Positions 50,203 to 59,969 of a stretch of 64,000 nt of DNA are shown one piece after another. The notes under the pieces were generated by a model. The model was not told the DNA's origin, searched no databases, and saw only the letters and a list, made by a program, of their open reading frames with translations. Source of the stretch: Candidatus Onthovicinus excrementipullorum (GTDB lineage Bacteria > Bacillota > Clostridia > Oscillospirales > Acutalibacteraceae). How positions within the stretch are numbered: position 1 is the first letter of the stretch; each line of letters starts with the position of its first letter. Location: positions 148,731 through 212,730 of the forward strand of contig DVHG01000008.1 in NCBI GenBank assembly GCA_018712345.1. Reading direction: 5' to 3'. A program made the translations under genes and the position numbers.

Positions 50203-51072
50203 TTAAATGCGGGTCTGGTAATTCCCCGTAACGGACACATCCTCATTAAAGACGATAAAGGCGTCCGGGTCGGCCTTGAGGATCTCCCGGCGCAGCTTCA
50301 GGGCCTCCTTTTTGGAGGCGATCGTCTGGAGAATATTGGTCTCCTCACCGGTGTAGCCGCCGTATCCCTTCCAGTAGGTGACGCCGCGGCCGATGGTTTC
50401 AATGACGAGCTTTTCCATATTTGGCTTTTTGGTAATGATCACGCAGTCGAGCGTCACGTTCTGAAGGTGCACCTTATCCAGCGCCAGGGAGGTGACCACG
50501 CTGAAGAGAACCGAATACACGACCGTCTCCAAATCCGTCATAATCAGGCAGGAGCCAAAGACGAAAATATTCAGGATGATCAGCATCCTGCCTACGCTGA
50601 AATTGGGATTTTTACTGCAAAAATACACGCCCAGAATCTCCTCCCCGCCGCCGCAGCCGCCGGAGAGCAGCGTCATCCCCGCACCGACTCCGGCCAGCAG
50701 GCCGCCCACAATGCAGGAGACCAGCTTGTCGTGCAAAATCGGCTCCGCGGGGATTGGAATCACGGTGAGCAGTACGGCGTACAGGGGCACACAGATCATC
50801 GTCTTGACAAAGAATCCCCGGTCGAGCTTAAACGCCATGAAGAGAAGCGGAATATTAATCAGGTAATAAATGATGCCGGAGAGCGGGAGAGCCCCCAGCT
50901 CCAGATGCAAAAAGCGGACGCAGATGTACTCAATCACCTGCGCGATGCCGAGGAACCCGCCGTTAAACATCCCATGGGGGATGATAAATACATTCAGCCC
51001 GGCCGAAAACACCGCCGACCCCACCGTGAGCAGCAGCAGGGATTTTACCGTGAGGACCTTGCCCCGTGTCAT
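50203..51072 (-). CDS. YitT-family membrane protein
   Basis: A protein of 289 residues with about five or six transmembrane helices, FSAGLNVFIIPHGMFNGGFLGIA-type opening (NVFIIPHGMFNGGF), LLAGVGAGMTLLSGGCGGGEE, and a C-terminal cytoplasmic DUF2179 domain (VVIETIGRGVTYWKGYGGYT; LKADPDAFIVFNED). The family is common in Firmicutes; its transport role is not settled. ATG 51072 follows GGAGAGG; the longer frame lacks a ribosome site. Confidence 0.82.
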   Translation of the reverse strand: MTRGKVLTVKSLLLLTVGSAVFSAGLNVFIIPHGMFNGGFLGIAQVIEYICVRFLHLELGALPLSGIIYYLINIPLLFMAFKLDRGFFVKTMICVPLYAVLLTVIPIPAEPILHDKLVSCIVGGLLAGVGAGMTLLSGGCGGGEEILGVYFCSKNPNFSVGRMLIILNIFVFGSCLIMTDLETVVYSVLFSVVTSLALDKVHLQNVTLDCVIITKKPNMEKLVIETIGRGVTYWKGYGGYTGEETNILQTIASKKEALKLRREILKADPDAFIVFNEDVSVTGNYQTRI

Positions 51073-51190
51073 CTTATGATACACCTCTCCGTTTCGCGAA
51101 TGATTCCAGTATATCACAAAATACGGCGGCGGGGAAGTAAAAATCATCCGATCCCCTGCGATCATCCCCCGCAGAAGCACGGGCATGCAA

Positions 51191-51220
51191 AGCGGCAGGT
51201 GCTTTTCAGCACCTGCCGCT
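51191..51220. terminator. Strong hairpin between yitT-like and Usp-like genes
   Basis: AGCGGCAGGTGCT (51191-51203), TTTC and AGCACCTGCCGCT (51208-51220) form a 13-bp stem. The U-tract after it on the minus strand is poor, so it may act as an RNA-stabilising or processing hairpin. Confidence 0.5.
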
Positions 51221-51270
51221 CTGCAAAAAGAGGAAAGAAAAGAAATGAAAAAATATATAAAAAAGGGTGG

Positions 51271-51705
51271 TTAAGCCCTTTTGGGCTGGAACATACGGGA
51301 AGGGATTTCTCCCGTCGTCATATGGTACATGTTGGATTCCTCATCCACCATCGTGATCGGCAAATCGGGGAGCAGCATGCGAACGGATGCGATAAAAGGG
51401 GACGCGCTGTCCTTCGGGAAGCCCATAATAACTACGGATGCATTCATCTTTTTCAAAAAGCTCGCCGTCAGGATCGCGGGATTGTCACTGAAATAGACGC
51501 TCATCCGGGCGCCGGCTCCGCGGCATGACTCGTGCAGGAGCTCCATGGCCCTGGGGTCCGGGGAGTAGCAGTCCTTCACCGGCTGTACGTTGAGCACCTC
51601 CAGACGCAGGCCGTGCTCATCGGAAATTCTTTTGCCGGCCTCAATCAGGCGTTTGCAGGACGCCTGCTGCGTCACACAGACCACCGCGCAGGGGGCCTTT
51701 TTCAT
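51271..51705 (-). CDS. Usp/KdpD-like alpha-beta protein
   Basis: A protein of 144 residues. It opens CAVVCVTQQASCKRLIEAGK, continues LRLEVLNVQPVKD, and has VVIMGFPKDSASPFIASVRM near the end, which fits the universal-stress-protein-like domain of KdpD kinases, minus the kinase. It may bind nucleotides or help sensing. ATG 51705 follows GGAGGTGAACCTA. Not obviously in an operon; the two-component system starts 100 bases further on the same strand. Confidence 0.55.
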   Translation of the reverse strand: MKKAPCAVVCVTQQASCKRLIEAGKRISDEHGLRLEVLNVQPVKDCYSPDPRAMELLHESCRGAGARMSVYFSDNPAILTASFLKKMNASVVIMGFPKDSASPFIASVRMLLPDLPITMVDEESNMYHMTTGEIPSRMFQPKRA

Positions 51706-51807
51706 TAGGTTCACCTCCTTTGTGATGATGTCTTTATGATACAGGAACTTTATTGCACGAATAAAAGGAAAAAATGTACAATTCATTAATATTTCAGGAA
51801 GATTTCG

Positions 51808-54255
51808 TTACAGCTGTGTGCCGGGCGGATCAACCGGGCGATCATCCGGCTGCGGCAGCGCCGCCTCTGGCGGTGCAAGCGGCAGCCGCATGGTGGCCTT
51901 GAACAGGTCTCCGTCAATGTCGATCGTGAACTGTCCGCCCTGCTTTTCGCACAGGTTCTGCGCGATGGAGAGCCCGAGGCCGCTGCCCTCTGTGGAGCGG
52001 GATTCGTCCCCGCGCACAAAGCGCTCCATCAGCTCCTCCGGGCTGATGTTCAGTTCCTCGCGGGAGATATTTTTGACCGTCAGCACGCCGAACGCCCCCT
52101 CGGTGCGCACGTCGATATACGCGCGCGTTCCGGGTACGGAGTACTTGCGCACGTTGGAGAGCAGGTTCTCCACCACGCGCCAGGTTTTCTGGCTGTCCGC
52201 CCAGACGACCGGCTGCTCCTGCGGCGCGTTGATGACCACGGCGACGCCCTGATTGGCGAGCGCATCCTCGTTCTCCCCCACGGCCTGCACGGCCATCTCA
52301 TACAGGTTCAACCGGATCGGATGGAATTCAATATTACCCGTGGACGCCTTGGACGCCTCCACCAGATCCTCGATCAGGTGCTTGAGCCGGTCGGATTTGC
52401 TCTGGAGCACAGTAATATAGTCCTGCGCCTGCGGGTCCGGGATGTCGCATTTGGCAAGCAGGCCGGTGTAATTGATAATGGAGGTCAGCGGGGTCTTTAA
52501 ATCGTGCGAGACATTGGTAATCAGCTCCGTCTTGAGCCGCTCGCTCCGGAGCGCCTCGTCCACGGCGGCCTGCATCCCGTCGCGCAGGTGGATGATATCC
52601 TGGGCAAAGGGGACCATCCACTTGGGGAATCCGGCAGTGTCGATGGTGACGTTCAGGTTGCCGGACTGAACCTCGCGCGTATATTGCATCAGCTTGTCGA
52701 GCGATACGATGGCGCGCCACAGGGCTAGCACCACAAACACATTGACAAACACGGGCAGCACCGGGATCAGTGAGAGCGGGATCATCACCACAAAGTAGAG
52801 GATCAGACGCCGGCGGATGGCTGTCCGCAGGCTCTTGAACTGATAACTGAAGTAAAGCTTCACTCTGCGCCCCAGGTTTTTCCATCCGCGGCCCACGGCG
52901 GCGAACACAGTGCGCTTCCAGTAGTGCCCGGCCTTTGCGTTGCGGGAGATGGACATGCACAGCTCCAGCAGGAACGCCGATGCCGCCAGACTGAAGAGCA
53001 TCGGGAGGCTGTACTCTCCTGCATAATCCCAGACGGTGAACGGCCCTGTATTATTCCAGTTTTGATAGTTTTCATAGGACCACAGAAAGCCGATCCCGGA
53101 ACAGGCGGCCAGGCCCAGCCCGAGGAGCAGGTGCAGATCGTTCGGGATGGCGTCCAGCACATTCCTCAGCACCGGGACGCGCCCGGTGATCGTCCCGCCG
53201 AAGCGCTCCACCTTCCTGTAGTACATCTCCGTCCCCGCCTCGGGGAGCGGTCCGCGGCCCGCACAGCACAGCGCCAGCGCGAAGGAGACGGAAAAGATCA
53301 CCGCGCACACCGCCGCGTACGGCGCAACGGCGGACGTCATGGCAATCCTGCCTTGAAACGCGGTAAAGGTGTAGAAAAAGTCCGTGTCAAACCACGCGGT
53401 TGTCCCCATCAGCGCATTGATATCGACCCCGAGGTAAAAGTCCACGGAGAGGTCCATGTAGTTCAGATCGGTTGTCACCGGGGTAAAAAGCGCCCCCGAT
53501 GCGGTCAGCTCTGCGCTCCCCTCTTCAGGGGAGCCGTCCGCCTGGGTAAATGGGACCGTCGTCACCTCCTGGTACCCCCGTGACTCCCAGGGGAAAGCTT
53601 TCCGCTCCAGCGTCCGATCCGCACACGTATACCGCGCGGCATACGGCATCTGAGAAATCACCGTCACAGGGTCGCCGTCCGCGATGTTCGTATAGCTCTC
53701 GCCGGTGCTGGGATTCACCGCGTACACCGAAAAGCCGCGCAGGTACATCCGGCAGCGATCATAGTCCTCCGTTAAGTATGCGATCCGCTGTTCTACGCTG
53801 TCGCTTTGGTTCTCATACGCCGTTTTCCAGTATTCATAGGACGCGTCGTTCCCCAAATCGTCATAGATCGGGGTGTTCTGCCCCATGTTCTGCCGGATAT
53901 AGCTCTCCATGTTCTGCTGGTACTCCTGCTCGATCTGGGCGGAGCGCTCGGGCAGATATGTGTTGTAAAAGTAATCGTCACTCCGGTAGACGTTCACCAT
54001 CTCGTTGAGCGCCCAGGCCACGTTTCGGATATCGTTCTGGCCGGAACTCGTGTCAAAATAGACAAGATCCGCACGCTCCGCCTTCTCTCTGGAGGCCAGA
54101 TCCGCGGTCGAAAATTCCTCAGAGGAATAATCAAACCCCGCCAGCGCGAACAGCCCGCCGGAAAAGATCAGGAAGGCTCCCGTCAAAAACGCCAGGATGA
54201 CGGAAATGATCTTAACCACGCGAACCTCACGGGAGTTTTTCAATTTTATAGCCAA
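51808..54255 (-). CDS. Large membrane sensor histidine kinase
   Basis: A protein of 815 residues: a first helix at about 14-38, an extracytoplasmic region of about 260 residues, a helix near 305-327, then four more helices between about 370 and 515, and a DHp/ATPase module with NVSHDLKTPLTSIINYTGLL, VENLLSNVRKY and GSGLGLSIAQNL. Multi-helix kinases of this size are common in Clostridia; the sensor region is not a named domain. The start overlaps the response regulator by 29 bases. The signal is unknown. Confidence 0.82.
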   Translation of the reverse strand: MAIKLKNSREVRVVKIISVILAFLTGAFLIFSGGLFALAGFDYSSEEFSTADLASREKAERADLVYFDTSSGQNDIRNVAWALNEMVNVYRSDDYFYNTYLPERSAQIEQEYQQNMESYIRQNMGQNTPIYDDLGNDASYEYWKTAYENQSDSVEQRIAYLTEDYDRCRMYLRGFSVYAVNPSTGESYTNIADGDPVTVISQMPYAARYTCADRTLERKAFPWESRGYQEVTTVPFTQADGSPEEGSAELTASGALFTPVTTDLNYMDLSVDFYLGVDINALMGTTAWFDTDFFYTFTAFQGRIAMTSAVAPYAAVCAVIFSVSFALALCCAGRGPLPEAGTEMYYRKVERFGGTITGRVPVLRNVLDAIPNDLHLLLGLGLAACSGIGFLWSYENYQNWNNTGPFTVWDYAGEYSLPMLFSLAASAFLLELCMSISRNAKAGHYWKRTVFAAVGRGWKNLGRRVKLYFSYQFKSLRTAIRRRLILYFVVMIPLSLIPVLPVFVNVFVVLALWRAIVSLDKLMQYTREVQSGNLNVTIDTAGFPKWMVPFAQDIIHLRDGMQAAVDEALRSERLKTELITNVSHDLKTPLTSIINYTGLLAKCDIPDPQAQDYITVLQSKSDRLKHLIEDLVEASKASTGNIEFHPIRLNLYEMAVQAVGENEDALANQGVAVVINAPQEQPVVWADSQKTWRVVENLLSNVRKYSVPGTRAYIDVRTEGAFGVLTVKNISREELNISPEELMERFVRGDESRSTEGSGLGLSIAQNLCEKQGGQFTIDIDGDLFKATMRLPLAPPEAALPQPDDRPVDPPGTQL

Positions 54256-54919
54256 TTCCCCACACCACCTTTAAATAAGTCGGTTCCTTTGGATTAATCT
54301 CGATCTTCTCGCGGATGCGGCGGATGTGCACGGTGACGGTCTTCTCCGTCTGGAAGGACGGCTCATTCCACACCGCCTCATAGATCTGCTGGGTGGAGAG
54401 GACCCGGCCCATATTGCGCATCATGTACTCCATGATACCGTACTCACGCGCCGTCAGGTGTACCGGCTCGCCGTCCACCGTGACCGCGCGCGCAGCCGTA
54501 TCCAGGGACAGGCCGCCCGTGGTGATGACGTGGTCGTTCTGCTCCATACTGCCCAGATTCACATATCGCCGGATCTGGCTCTTGATCCGGGCAATCAGTT
54601 CCAGCGGATTGAACGGCTTGGTCACATAGTCGTCCGCCCCAAAGGTCAGGCCCGTGATTTTATCCGTATCCTCACTCTTGGCGGAGAGCAGGATAATGGG
54701 AAAATTGTGCTTTTCCCGCATTTTGAGCGTAGCCGTCAGGCCGTTCATGTTCGGCATCATGATGTCCAGCACCGCACAGTGGATCTCATTCTTTTTACAT
54801 GCCTCGATGGCCTGTATGCCGTTGTACGCCTTAATCGTATGGAAGCCCTCACTCGTGCAGTAAATCTCGATTGAGTCGAGAATCGCCTCGTCGTCATCGC
54901 AGACCAGAATATTATACAT
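54227..54919 (-). CDS. OmpR-family response regulator
   Basis: A protein of 230 residues. Receiver: ILVCDDDEAILD, phospho-acceptor Asp in AVLDIMMPNMNG, lysine in YVTKPFNPLE. The winged helix contains LTAREYGIMEYMMRNMGRVL and ends WGIGYKIEKLP. It leads the operon with the 815-residue kinase. No obvious target operon adjoins it. Confidence 0.88.
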   Translation of the reverse strand: MYNILVCDDDEAILDSIEIYCTSEGFHTIKAYNGIQAIEACKKNEIHCAVLDIMMPNMNGLTATLKMREKHNFPIILLSAKSEDTDKITGLTFGADDYVTKPFNPLELIARIKSQIRRYVNLGSMEQNDHVITTGGLSLDTAARAVTVDGEPVHLTAREYGIMEYMMRNMGRVLSTQQIYEAVWNEPSFQTEKTVTVHIRRIREKIEINPKEPTYLKVVWGIGYKIEKLP

Positions 54920-55025
54920 TTTCTCTTCCTCCTCACAGGAACATTATCCGCCCTATTTTCTAAAGTGTGGGAATAAAAAAGTTAAGAATTTATTACAATC
55001 CTGCCCTCGGCATGTCAAGGGAATT

Positions 55026-56132
55026 TCAGCCGTACAGCAGATAGGCGATCGCGCTGTTGGAGAGCAGGAAGCCCGCGCGCGTCAGGCGGATTTCGCCCCG
55101 GTCATATGCAGCAAGACCGTTTTCCGCCAGCTCCCGCGCCCGCACATACAGCTTGTCAGGGATCGGGTGTCCGAATCGCGCGCGCACCTCCTCCTCCCGC
55201 AGGCCGGCGCACAGGCGCAGCCGGAGCATGGCGTATTCCTCAAAATCCCCGCCCGGCCCGTCAGGGACAGGTTCGCCCCCGGCGAGGAACGCATCGATAT
55301 CGCGGGGATAATAAAAGCGCTTTCCCTCTATAAAGGAATGCGCTGCCGGGCCGATACCCAGATATTCCGCATCGTTCCAGTATTTTAAATTGTGGCGGCT
55401 CTCATATCCCGGCTTTGCAAAATTGGAGATCTCGTACTGCTCAAAGCCCGCCTGTTCCAGCCCTTGGCAGACGGTCTCATAGATCCGGCACGTCTCATCC
55501 TCATCCGGCAGAGCGAGCGAACCGGACCGGGTATAAAACGGCGTGCCTTCCTCCAGCTTGAGCAGGTAGCCGCTCACGTGGGTGACCCCCGATTGCGCGC
55601 AGAAATCCACCGATTCCGCGGCGGACTCCGCCGTCTGCCCGGGGACGCCGAGCATCAGATCCAGGGAGATGTTGCCGATGCCGGCATCCTTCGCCCAGCC
55701 GATACACCGCGCTACGTCTTCCCGTCCGCTGCGGCGGCCCAGTTTTTTGCGCTCCCGGTCCACTGCGGACTGCATTCCCAGCGAGATCCGGTTCACCCCC
55801 GCCGCCGCCAGCTCCCGGAAGAGCTGCTCCGTACAGGAGGAGGGATTGCACTCTACGGTGATCTCCGCATCCGGCGGGACTTGGAAGTGTGCCCGCGCCG
55901 CGGCGATGAGCTCCTCCAGCAGTTCCCCGCCGATCAGGCTGGGCGTGCCGCCCCCGAGGTAGAGCGTATCGGCCCGCACCGTATATTTTTGTGCAAGTGC
56001 GTCCAGCTGCACCGCGGCGCTGCGGACATACGATGGGAATAAATCCTCCCGCCCGGTCAGAGAATAAAAATCACAGTAGGGGCACTTGCTCCTGCAAAAA
56101 GGAATATGGATATACAGCCCGATATGTTTCAA
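55026..56132 (-). CDS. hemW: HemW-like radical SAM protein
   Basis: A protein of 368 residues with the radical SAM cluster motif CRSKCPYCDFY and GGGTPSLIGGELLEELI, typical of HemW, long annotated as oxygen-independent coproporphyrinogen oxidase but shown in other bacteria to be a haem chaperone. The fourth Cys spacing CxxxCxxC is intact. The C-terminal HemN_C region ends the protein. TTG 56132 follows AAAGGGGG at good spacing; an upstream TTG overlaps that site. Confidence 0.85.
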   Translation of the reverse strand: MKHIGLYIHIPFCRSKCPYCDFYSLTGREDLFPSYVRSAAVQLDALAQKYTVRADTLYLGGGTPSLIGGELLEELIAAARAHFQVPPDAEITVECNPSSCTEQLFRELAAAGVNRISLGMQSAVDRERKKLGRRSGREDVARCIGWAKDAGIGNISLDLMLGVPGQTAESAAESVDFCAQSGVTHVSGYLLKLEEGTPFYTRSGSLALPDEDETCRIYETVCQGLEQAGFEQYEISNFAKPGYESRHNLKYWNDAEYLGIGPAAHSFIEGKRFYYPRDIDAFLAGGEPVPDGPGGDFEEYAMLRLRLCAGLREEEVRARFGHPIPDKLYVRARELAENGLAAYDRGEIRLTRAGFLLSNSAIAYLLYG

Positions 56133-56227
56133 TCCGCACGCCCCCTTTGACAACTTTTCGTTTCTATATTATCATATTTTTATCCTTTTGGCGACTTTAA
56201 AACCGAAAAACGGGCGGAGGCGCGCAC

Positions 56228-57040
56228 ATGAAGACAAAGAGCGTAAAATCGGAAAAATATAGAATGTGGTTTAACGATCTGGGCGGCACGCAGCAGATGC
56301 TGGAGGAGCACTCCGCGGACGGCTGGCACCTGATCTCCTTTGAGATGGCGGAGGGGAAATTCACCTTTAAAAAGGGCGAACCCCACTGCTACGGCTATCT
56401 TTTTGTCGTCAACGGGGAAAGCTATAATTTTAAGGTGTTCACGGATACCTTTGAAAAAATTTATGAGGAGGGCGGACTCGCCCTCTACCGCTGTGAGGAG
56501 GACGTCCCGGAGGCATATGAGACCGTCAAAAAGCGTTTTTCCTCCCCGGAGCAGGAGCGCCAGTGGCTCGCGGAGATGGCGGAAAAGGGCTATTTTCTCT
56601 ATATGGTGGAAAAACCGGCCTACACCTTTACCATGGGGGAGGGTGAGCCGACGGAATATATCATTGAAAAGGCGCCCAGTGCAAAAAATGCCGGGGCGTA
56701 TCTGGACGTGCTCCCCGCACGCGGGCTGGAATATGTGTGGGGGGATGGGCGTAGCCACTATCTGGTACGCACCGGTGACGCGGCTCCGGTGCAGCAGACC
56801 GCTTGCGCCGCACCCGGGGAAAAAAGAGCCCGTGCGTCCAAGCCATTCGCCGGGCTGCTGGCCGTGGGCGCGGTTGGTCTGGCGGCGGCACTGGGGAAAA
56901 TGGTGTACGATGTGCTGCGCTTTAGCGCCGGAATGGCCGAATATGCGCAGCGGACCTGGGTGGATCTGCTGGCCGCAGCAATATGTGCGGGGATTGTGAT
57001 ATTCTCACTCATAAAAAGGCGAAAAAGCGACAATCCATGA
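56228..57040 (+). CDS. DUF2812-type membrane-anchored protein
   Basis: A protein of 270 residues. The N-terminal two thirds repeat the unit seen in DUF2812 proteins: EEHSADGWHLISFEMAEGKF with a following YGYLFVV, then AEMAEKGYFLYMVEKPAYTF. Two helices at the C-terminus (about 205-225 and 240-262) anchor it. In other Firmicutes such genes often accompany PadR-type regulators; none is here. GGAGG lies before the ATG. Function unknown. Confidence 0.65.
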   Translation: MKTKSVKSEKYRMWFNDLGGTQQMLEEHSADGWHLISFEMAEGKFTFKKGEPHCYGYLFVVNGESYNFKVFTDTFEKIYEEGGLALYRCEEDVPEAYETVKKRFSSPEQERQWLAEMAEKGYFLYMVEKPAYTFTMGEGEPTEYIIEKAPSAKNAGAYLDVLPARGLEYVWGDGRSHYLVRTGDAAPVQQTACAAPGEKRARASKPFAGLLAVGAVGLAAALGKMVYDVLRFSAGMAEYAQRTWVDLLAAAICAGIVIFSLIKRRKSDNP

Positions 57041-57048
57041 TTTTTCTG

Positions 57049-57077
57049 TTGCATTCGGTCAGGTTGGCGGGTATAAT
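57049..57077 (+). promoter_or_regulatory. Promoter of the long LCP gene
   Basis: TTGCAT (57049-57054), a 17-base spacer and TATAAT (57072-57077), 48 bases before the start. Confidence 0.72.
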
Positions 57078-57125
57078 TAAAAGATAACAGTGCATGCCCC
57101 AATTGATTGAAGTGAGGTGTATCGG

Positions 57126-58796
57126 ATGGGTACAAACCGTACTCCGAAGAACCGCGGCAGTGACGATATCAAAGGCGGCGGGAATCCGTTTGTCGATTAC
57201 GATTTTTACCTTCACCCCGAGCGGAGCAAAGGAACTCCCTCTTCTCAAAAGAAAAAGGACGGGACCTCCGTGCCCCGGCGGCCGAGCCAGCGCCCCGCAC
57301 AGGGTACATCCCAGCCGGCGCGCAAAAAAGCGCCGGCATCCGGCAGGAATCGGACTGCCGCCGCGCGCGCACACGGCTCCGGCGGCGGAAAGCGGCCCAC
57401 GCCGGACAAGCCCTGGTACATCCGAGTCAAGGAGGCCGTGATCCGCTTCTATTCCACGAAGCGCCCGCTGAAGATTACCATGACCGTGGTGATCGCCCTG
57501 ATCCTGATCGCGGCCATCGTGATCCTCTCCTTTACCTACGGCATCCTGGGAAAAATGAACACCGGCGGGGACGACGACGAGTCCCGCAACGCGGTGTTTG
57601 AAAACGAGTCCAACTTTGCCATGATAACTGATCCGACTTCCCAGAGCTTCCGCGCAATGCTCAAGGAGTGGGCCACCACCGGGGAAAAGATGCACAGCAA
57701 AAATGTGGTCAACATCCTGCTCATGGGTATGGACGGCTCTAATGAGAACGTCAACTCCGCCGCGCACTCGGACGCGATGATCCTCGCCTCCATCAATAAA
57801 AAGACACAGACCATCACGCTCGCTTCCGTGTACCGCGACTGCCTCACCTACGCCAATATCAATGGCCAGGACCGCTATCTGAAGCTGACCGAGATCTCCA
57901 TCTTTGACACGTTGGGCGCCACCGTGGAGACGATTGAGAACGACTTCAAGATTGAAATTGACGACTATGTGGCCGTCAACTTCAACACTTTCCCGAAGGT
58001 GATTGACGCCGTGGGCGGCGTTCAGATCGAGGTCACGGACGCCGAGTACCGCTGGCTGCTCAGCCGCGAGGGCGTCAATGTGGGCGGCTCCGGACTGCGG
58101 ACGCTCAACGGCGAGCAGGCGCTTGCCTACAGCCGGATCCGCTATCTGGACAGCGACATCGCCCGGACCGACCGCCAGCGCAAGGTGCTCACCTCCCTGC
58201 TCAACGCCAGCAAGAGTGCCTCCATGGGCCAGATCACCAGCATGCTTGACGTGCTGCTCCCGAATGTGGCCACCAGCATGAGCCGCACCGGCATCCTCTC
58301 CCTGGCGACCCAGGCATTGACAGGGCAGTGGTATAACTATCAGATCAAATCTGTCGATATCCCCTCAGAAGATGCGCGCTACGGGCAAAACGGCGTTGAC
58401 ACCAGCGTCTCTTCAAACGTGTGGGTGTGGCTGGTCGATTACCCGCTCGCCGCGCAGGAGATGCAGCTCGCCCTCTACGGGGATACCAACATTGAGCTCT
58501 CCGAGGGCCGCGTGACGGCGATTGATCTCTACCTCGGCCGTTCCGGCAGCGGCTCTTCCGGCGGTAGCTCCGGCGGCGGGGACAGTGACGGCGGTGACGA
58601 CGGCGGCGATGAGCCGAGCCGGACTTATCAGGAAGAGCCGACTACGCAGGAGCCGGTATCCGATCCGCCCTCTACCGAACCTGAGACGGAGAGCCAGCCT
58701 GATACAACGCAGAAAGACCCCGACGAGGGGGACGGCGGGGATCAGACCCATCCGCCGGCCAGCGAGCCGGGGGAGGACGTCTCCGGCGAGGCATGA
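57126..58796 (+). CDS. LytR-CpsA-Psr protein with long basic head and acidic tail
   Basis: A protein of 556 residues. Residues about 1-112 are basic and disordered, in the cytoplasm; a helix lies at about 117-142; the LCP domain (about 190-400) has LLMGMDGSNENVNSAAHSDA, SVYRDCLTYANI, and YSRIRYLDSDIARTDRQRKV. Residues about 470-556 are a Ser/Gly/Asp-, then Pro/Thr/Glu-rich tail without a domain, probably spanning the wall. It likely ligates a wall polymer to peptidoglycan. ATG 57126 is preferred over the GTG inside GTGAGGTG, which serves as ribosome site. Confidence 0.85.
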   Translation: MGTNRTPKNRGSDDIKGGGNPFVDYDFYLHPERSKGTPSSQKKKDGTSVPRRPSQRPAQGTSQPARKKAPASGRNRTAAARAHGSGGGKRPTPDKPWYIRVKEAVIRFYSTKRPLKITMTVVIALILIAAIVILSFTYGILGKMNTGGDDDESRNAVFENESNFAMITDPTSQSFRAMLKEWATTGEKMHSKNVVNILLMGMDGSNENVNSAAHSDAMILASINKKTQTITLASVYRDCLTYANINGQDRYLKLTEISIFDTLGATVETIENDFKIEIDDYVAVNFNTFPKVIDAVGGVQIEVTDAEYRWLLSREGVNVGGSGLRTLNGEQALAYSRIRYLDSDIARTDRQRKVLTSLLNASKSASMGQITSMLDVLLPNVATSMSRTGILSLATQALTGQWYNYQIKSVDIPSEDARYGQNGVDTSVSSNVWVWLVDYPLAAQEMQLALYGDTNIELSEGRVTAIDLYLGRSGSGSSGGSSGGGDSDGGDDGGDEPSRTYQEEPTTQEPVSDPPSTEPETESQPDTTQKDPDEGDGGDQTHPPASEPGEDVSGEA

Positions 58797-58861
58797 TTGC
58801 GATATAAAGTATTAAACAACTGAGTTTTCCGTTTTGCCGAAATACGGCAGAACGAAAAACA

Positions 58862-58901
58862 GGCCCCGGACATTCAGCAGTGAATGTCCGGGGCCGTTTT
58901 T
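58862..58901. terminator. Bidirectional terminator
   Basis: GGCCCCGGACATTCA (58862-58876), GCAG and TGAATGTCCGGGGCC (58881-58895) then GTTTTTG; the minus side reads TGTTTTTCG. It lies between convergent genes. Confidence 0.88.
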
Positions 58902-58905
58902 GCGT

Positions 58906-59514
58906 TTAATAATCCTCCACGTCGAATTCGCGATCCTTAAAATAGAACCGGCGGTCCTCCTCAGTGATTGTGCGGATCACACGGCAGGGATTCCCGGCAG
59001 CGATGACGTTGTCCGGGATATCCTTTGTCACCACGCTGCCCGCGCCGATTACCACATTGTTCCCAATCGTCACTCCCGGGAGGACCGTGCTGTTACCGCC
59101 GATCCAGACATTGTCGCCGATCGTCACGGGGATGCCATACTCGTACCCGGAATTGCGGCTGTCCGGATGAACGGGGTGCCCGGCCGTGTAGATGGAGACA
59201 TTTGGCGCAAACATAACATTATTCCCGATGGTCACCTTGGCCACATCGAGGATCACCGTATTAAAATTGGCAAAAAAATTCTCGCCCACCTCGGTATTTT
59301 TTCCATAGTCAAAGTGGATAGGCGGCTCCACTCCAATATTTTTGCCTGTCTTCCCGAAGATCTCGCGGAGCAGCTTTTCCGCCTCCTGCACGTCATCCGG
59401 GGAGAGGGTATTAAACCGGTGCACCTTTCGACGGCACTCCAGGCGCTCCTCCGCCAGACCGTCTTCCCAAGCCTTATACGGCAGGCCGGCCAGCATGCGT
59501 TCCTTCTGATTCAT
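58906..59514 (-). CDS. Sugar O-acetyltransferase, maltose/galactoside type
   Basis: A protein of 202 residues. N-terminal Maa domain (ERMLAGLPYKAWEDGLAEER), then left-handed beta-helix repeats (NTVILDVAKVTIGNNVMFAP, catalytic His in YTAGHPVHPDSR, GVTIGNNVVIGAGSVVTKDI). It transfers acetate from acetyl-CoA to a sugar, often as detoxification. Single gene with AAGGGATG upstream of the ATG. Confidence 0.9.
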   Translation of the reverse strand: MNQKERMLAGLPYKAWEDGLAEERLECRRKVHRFNTLSPDDVQEAEKLLREIFGKTGKNIGVEPPIHFDYGKNTEVGENFFANFNTVILDVAKVTIGNNVMFAPNVSIYTAGHPVHPDSRNSGYEYGIPVTIGDNVWIGGNSTVLPGVTIGNNVVIGAGSVVTKDIPDNVIAAGNPCRVIRTITEEDRRFYFKDREFDVEDY

Positions 59515-59543
59515 CGTCTGTACATCCCTTCTGCCTGATCGGT

Positions 59544-59969
59544 TTATAATTTCAGCCCGCGCACGGAATAGTATTCCAGCGCTTTTCGGACTAAGCTCTC
59601 TGTCACATTAAAATATTCAGCGAGATCCCATACGGTGTCCGTCCCGGTGTGCACGGCCTCCCGCAGCTCCTGCCACGGGATCAGGGTGCGCACGGCCCAA
59701 CGGGCCGCCTTCTCCTCATGACGCTCCACCAGATCGGCGGTGCTCTCCACCCGGTGGGTGGCGCCGGTCATGATATGCCCCATCTCGTGCGCGAGCACAT
59801 CGTTTTCCAACGCCGAATCCTGCAAAAACTCCGGATTGAGAAAAACCGCATACCGGCCCCGCTCACAGATTGTCACCGCCGGGGCCTCTACTGCCTGCGC
59901 GTGATAGACGGATATTCCCTTTTGGTCGAGCAGATCGTACATCTCCTCAGTTGTTCTCATTGCCGTCAC
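59544..59969 (-). CDS. ImmA/IrrE-type metallopeptidase
   Basis: A protein of 141 residues with the zinc motif VLAHEMGHIMTGA and a later glutamate in RHEEKAARWA. Such proteases cleave the partner repressor after DNA damage or another signal, as with ImmA-ImmR of ICEBs1. The GTG start overlaps the repressor stop by 4 bases. The C-terminal portion (VWDLAEYFNVTESLVRKALE) looks like a small helix-turn-helix. Confidence 0.85.
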   Translation of the reverse strand: MTAMRTTEEMYDLLDQKGISVYHAQAVEAPAVTICERGRYAVFLNPEFLQDSALENDVLAHEMGHIMTGATHRVESTADLVERHEEKAARWAVRTLIPWQELREAVHTGTDTVWDLAEYFNVTESLVRKALEYYSVRGLKL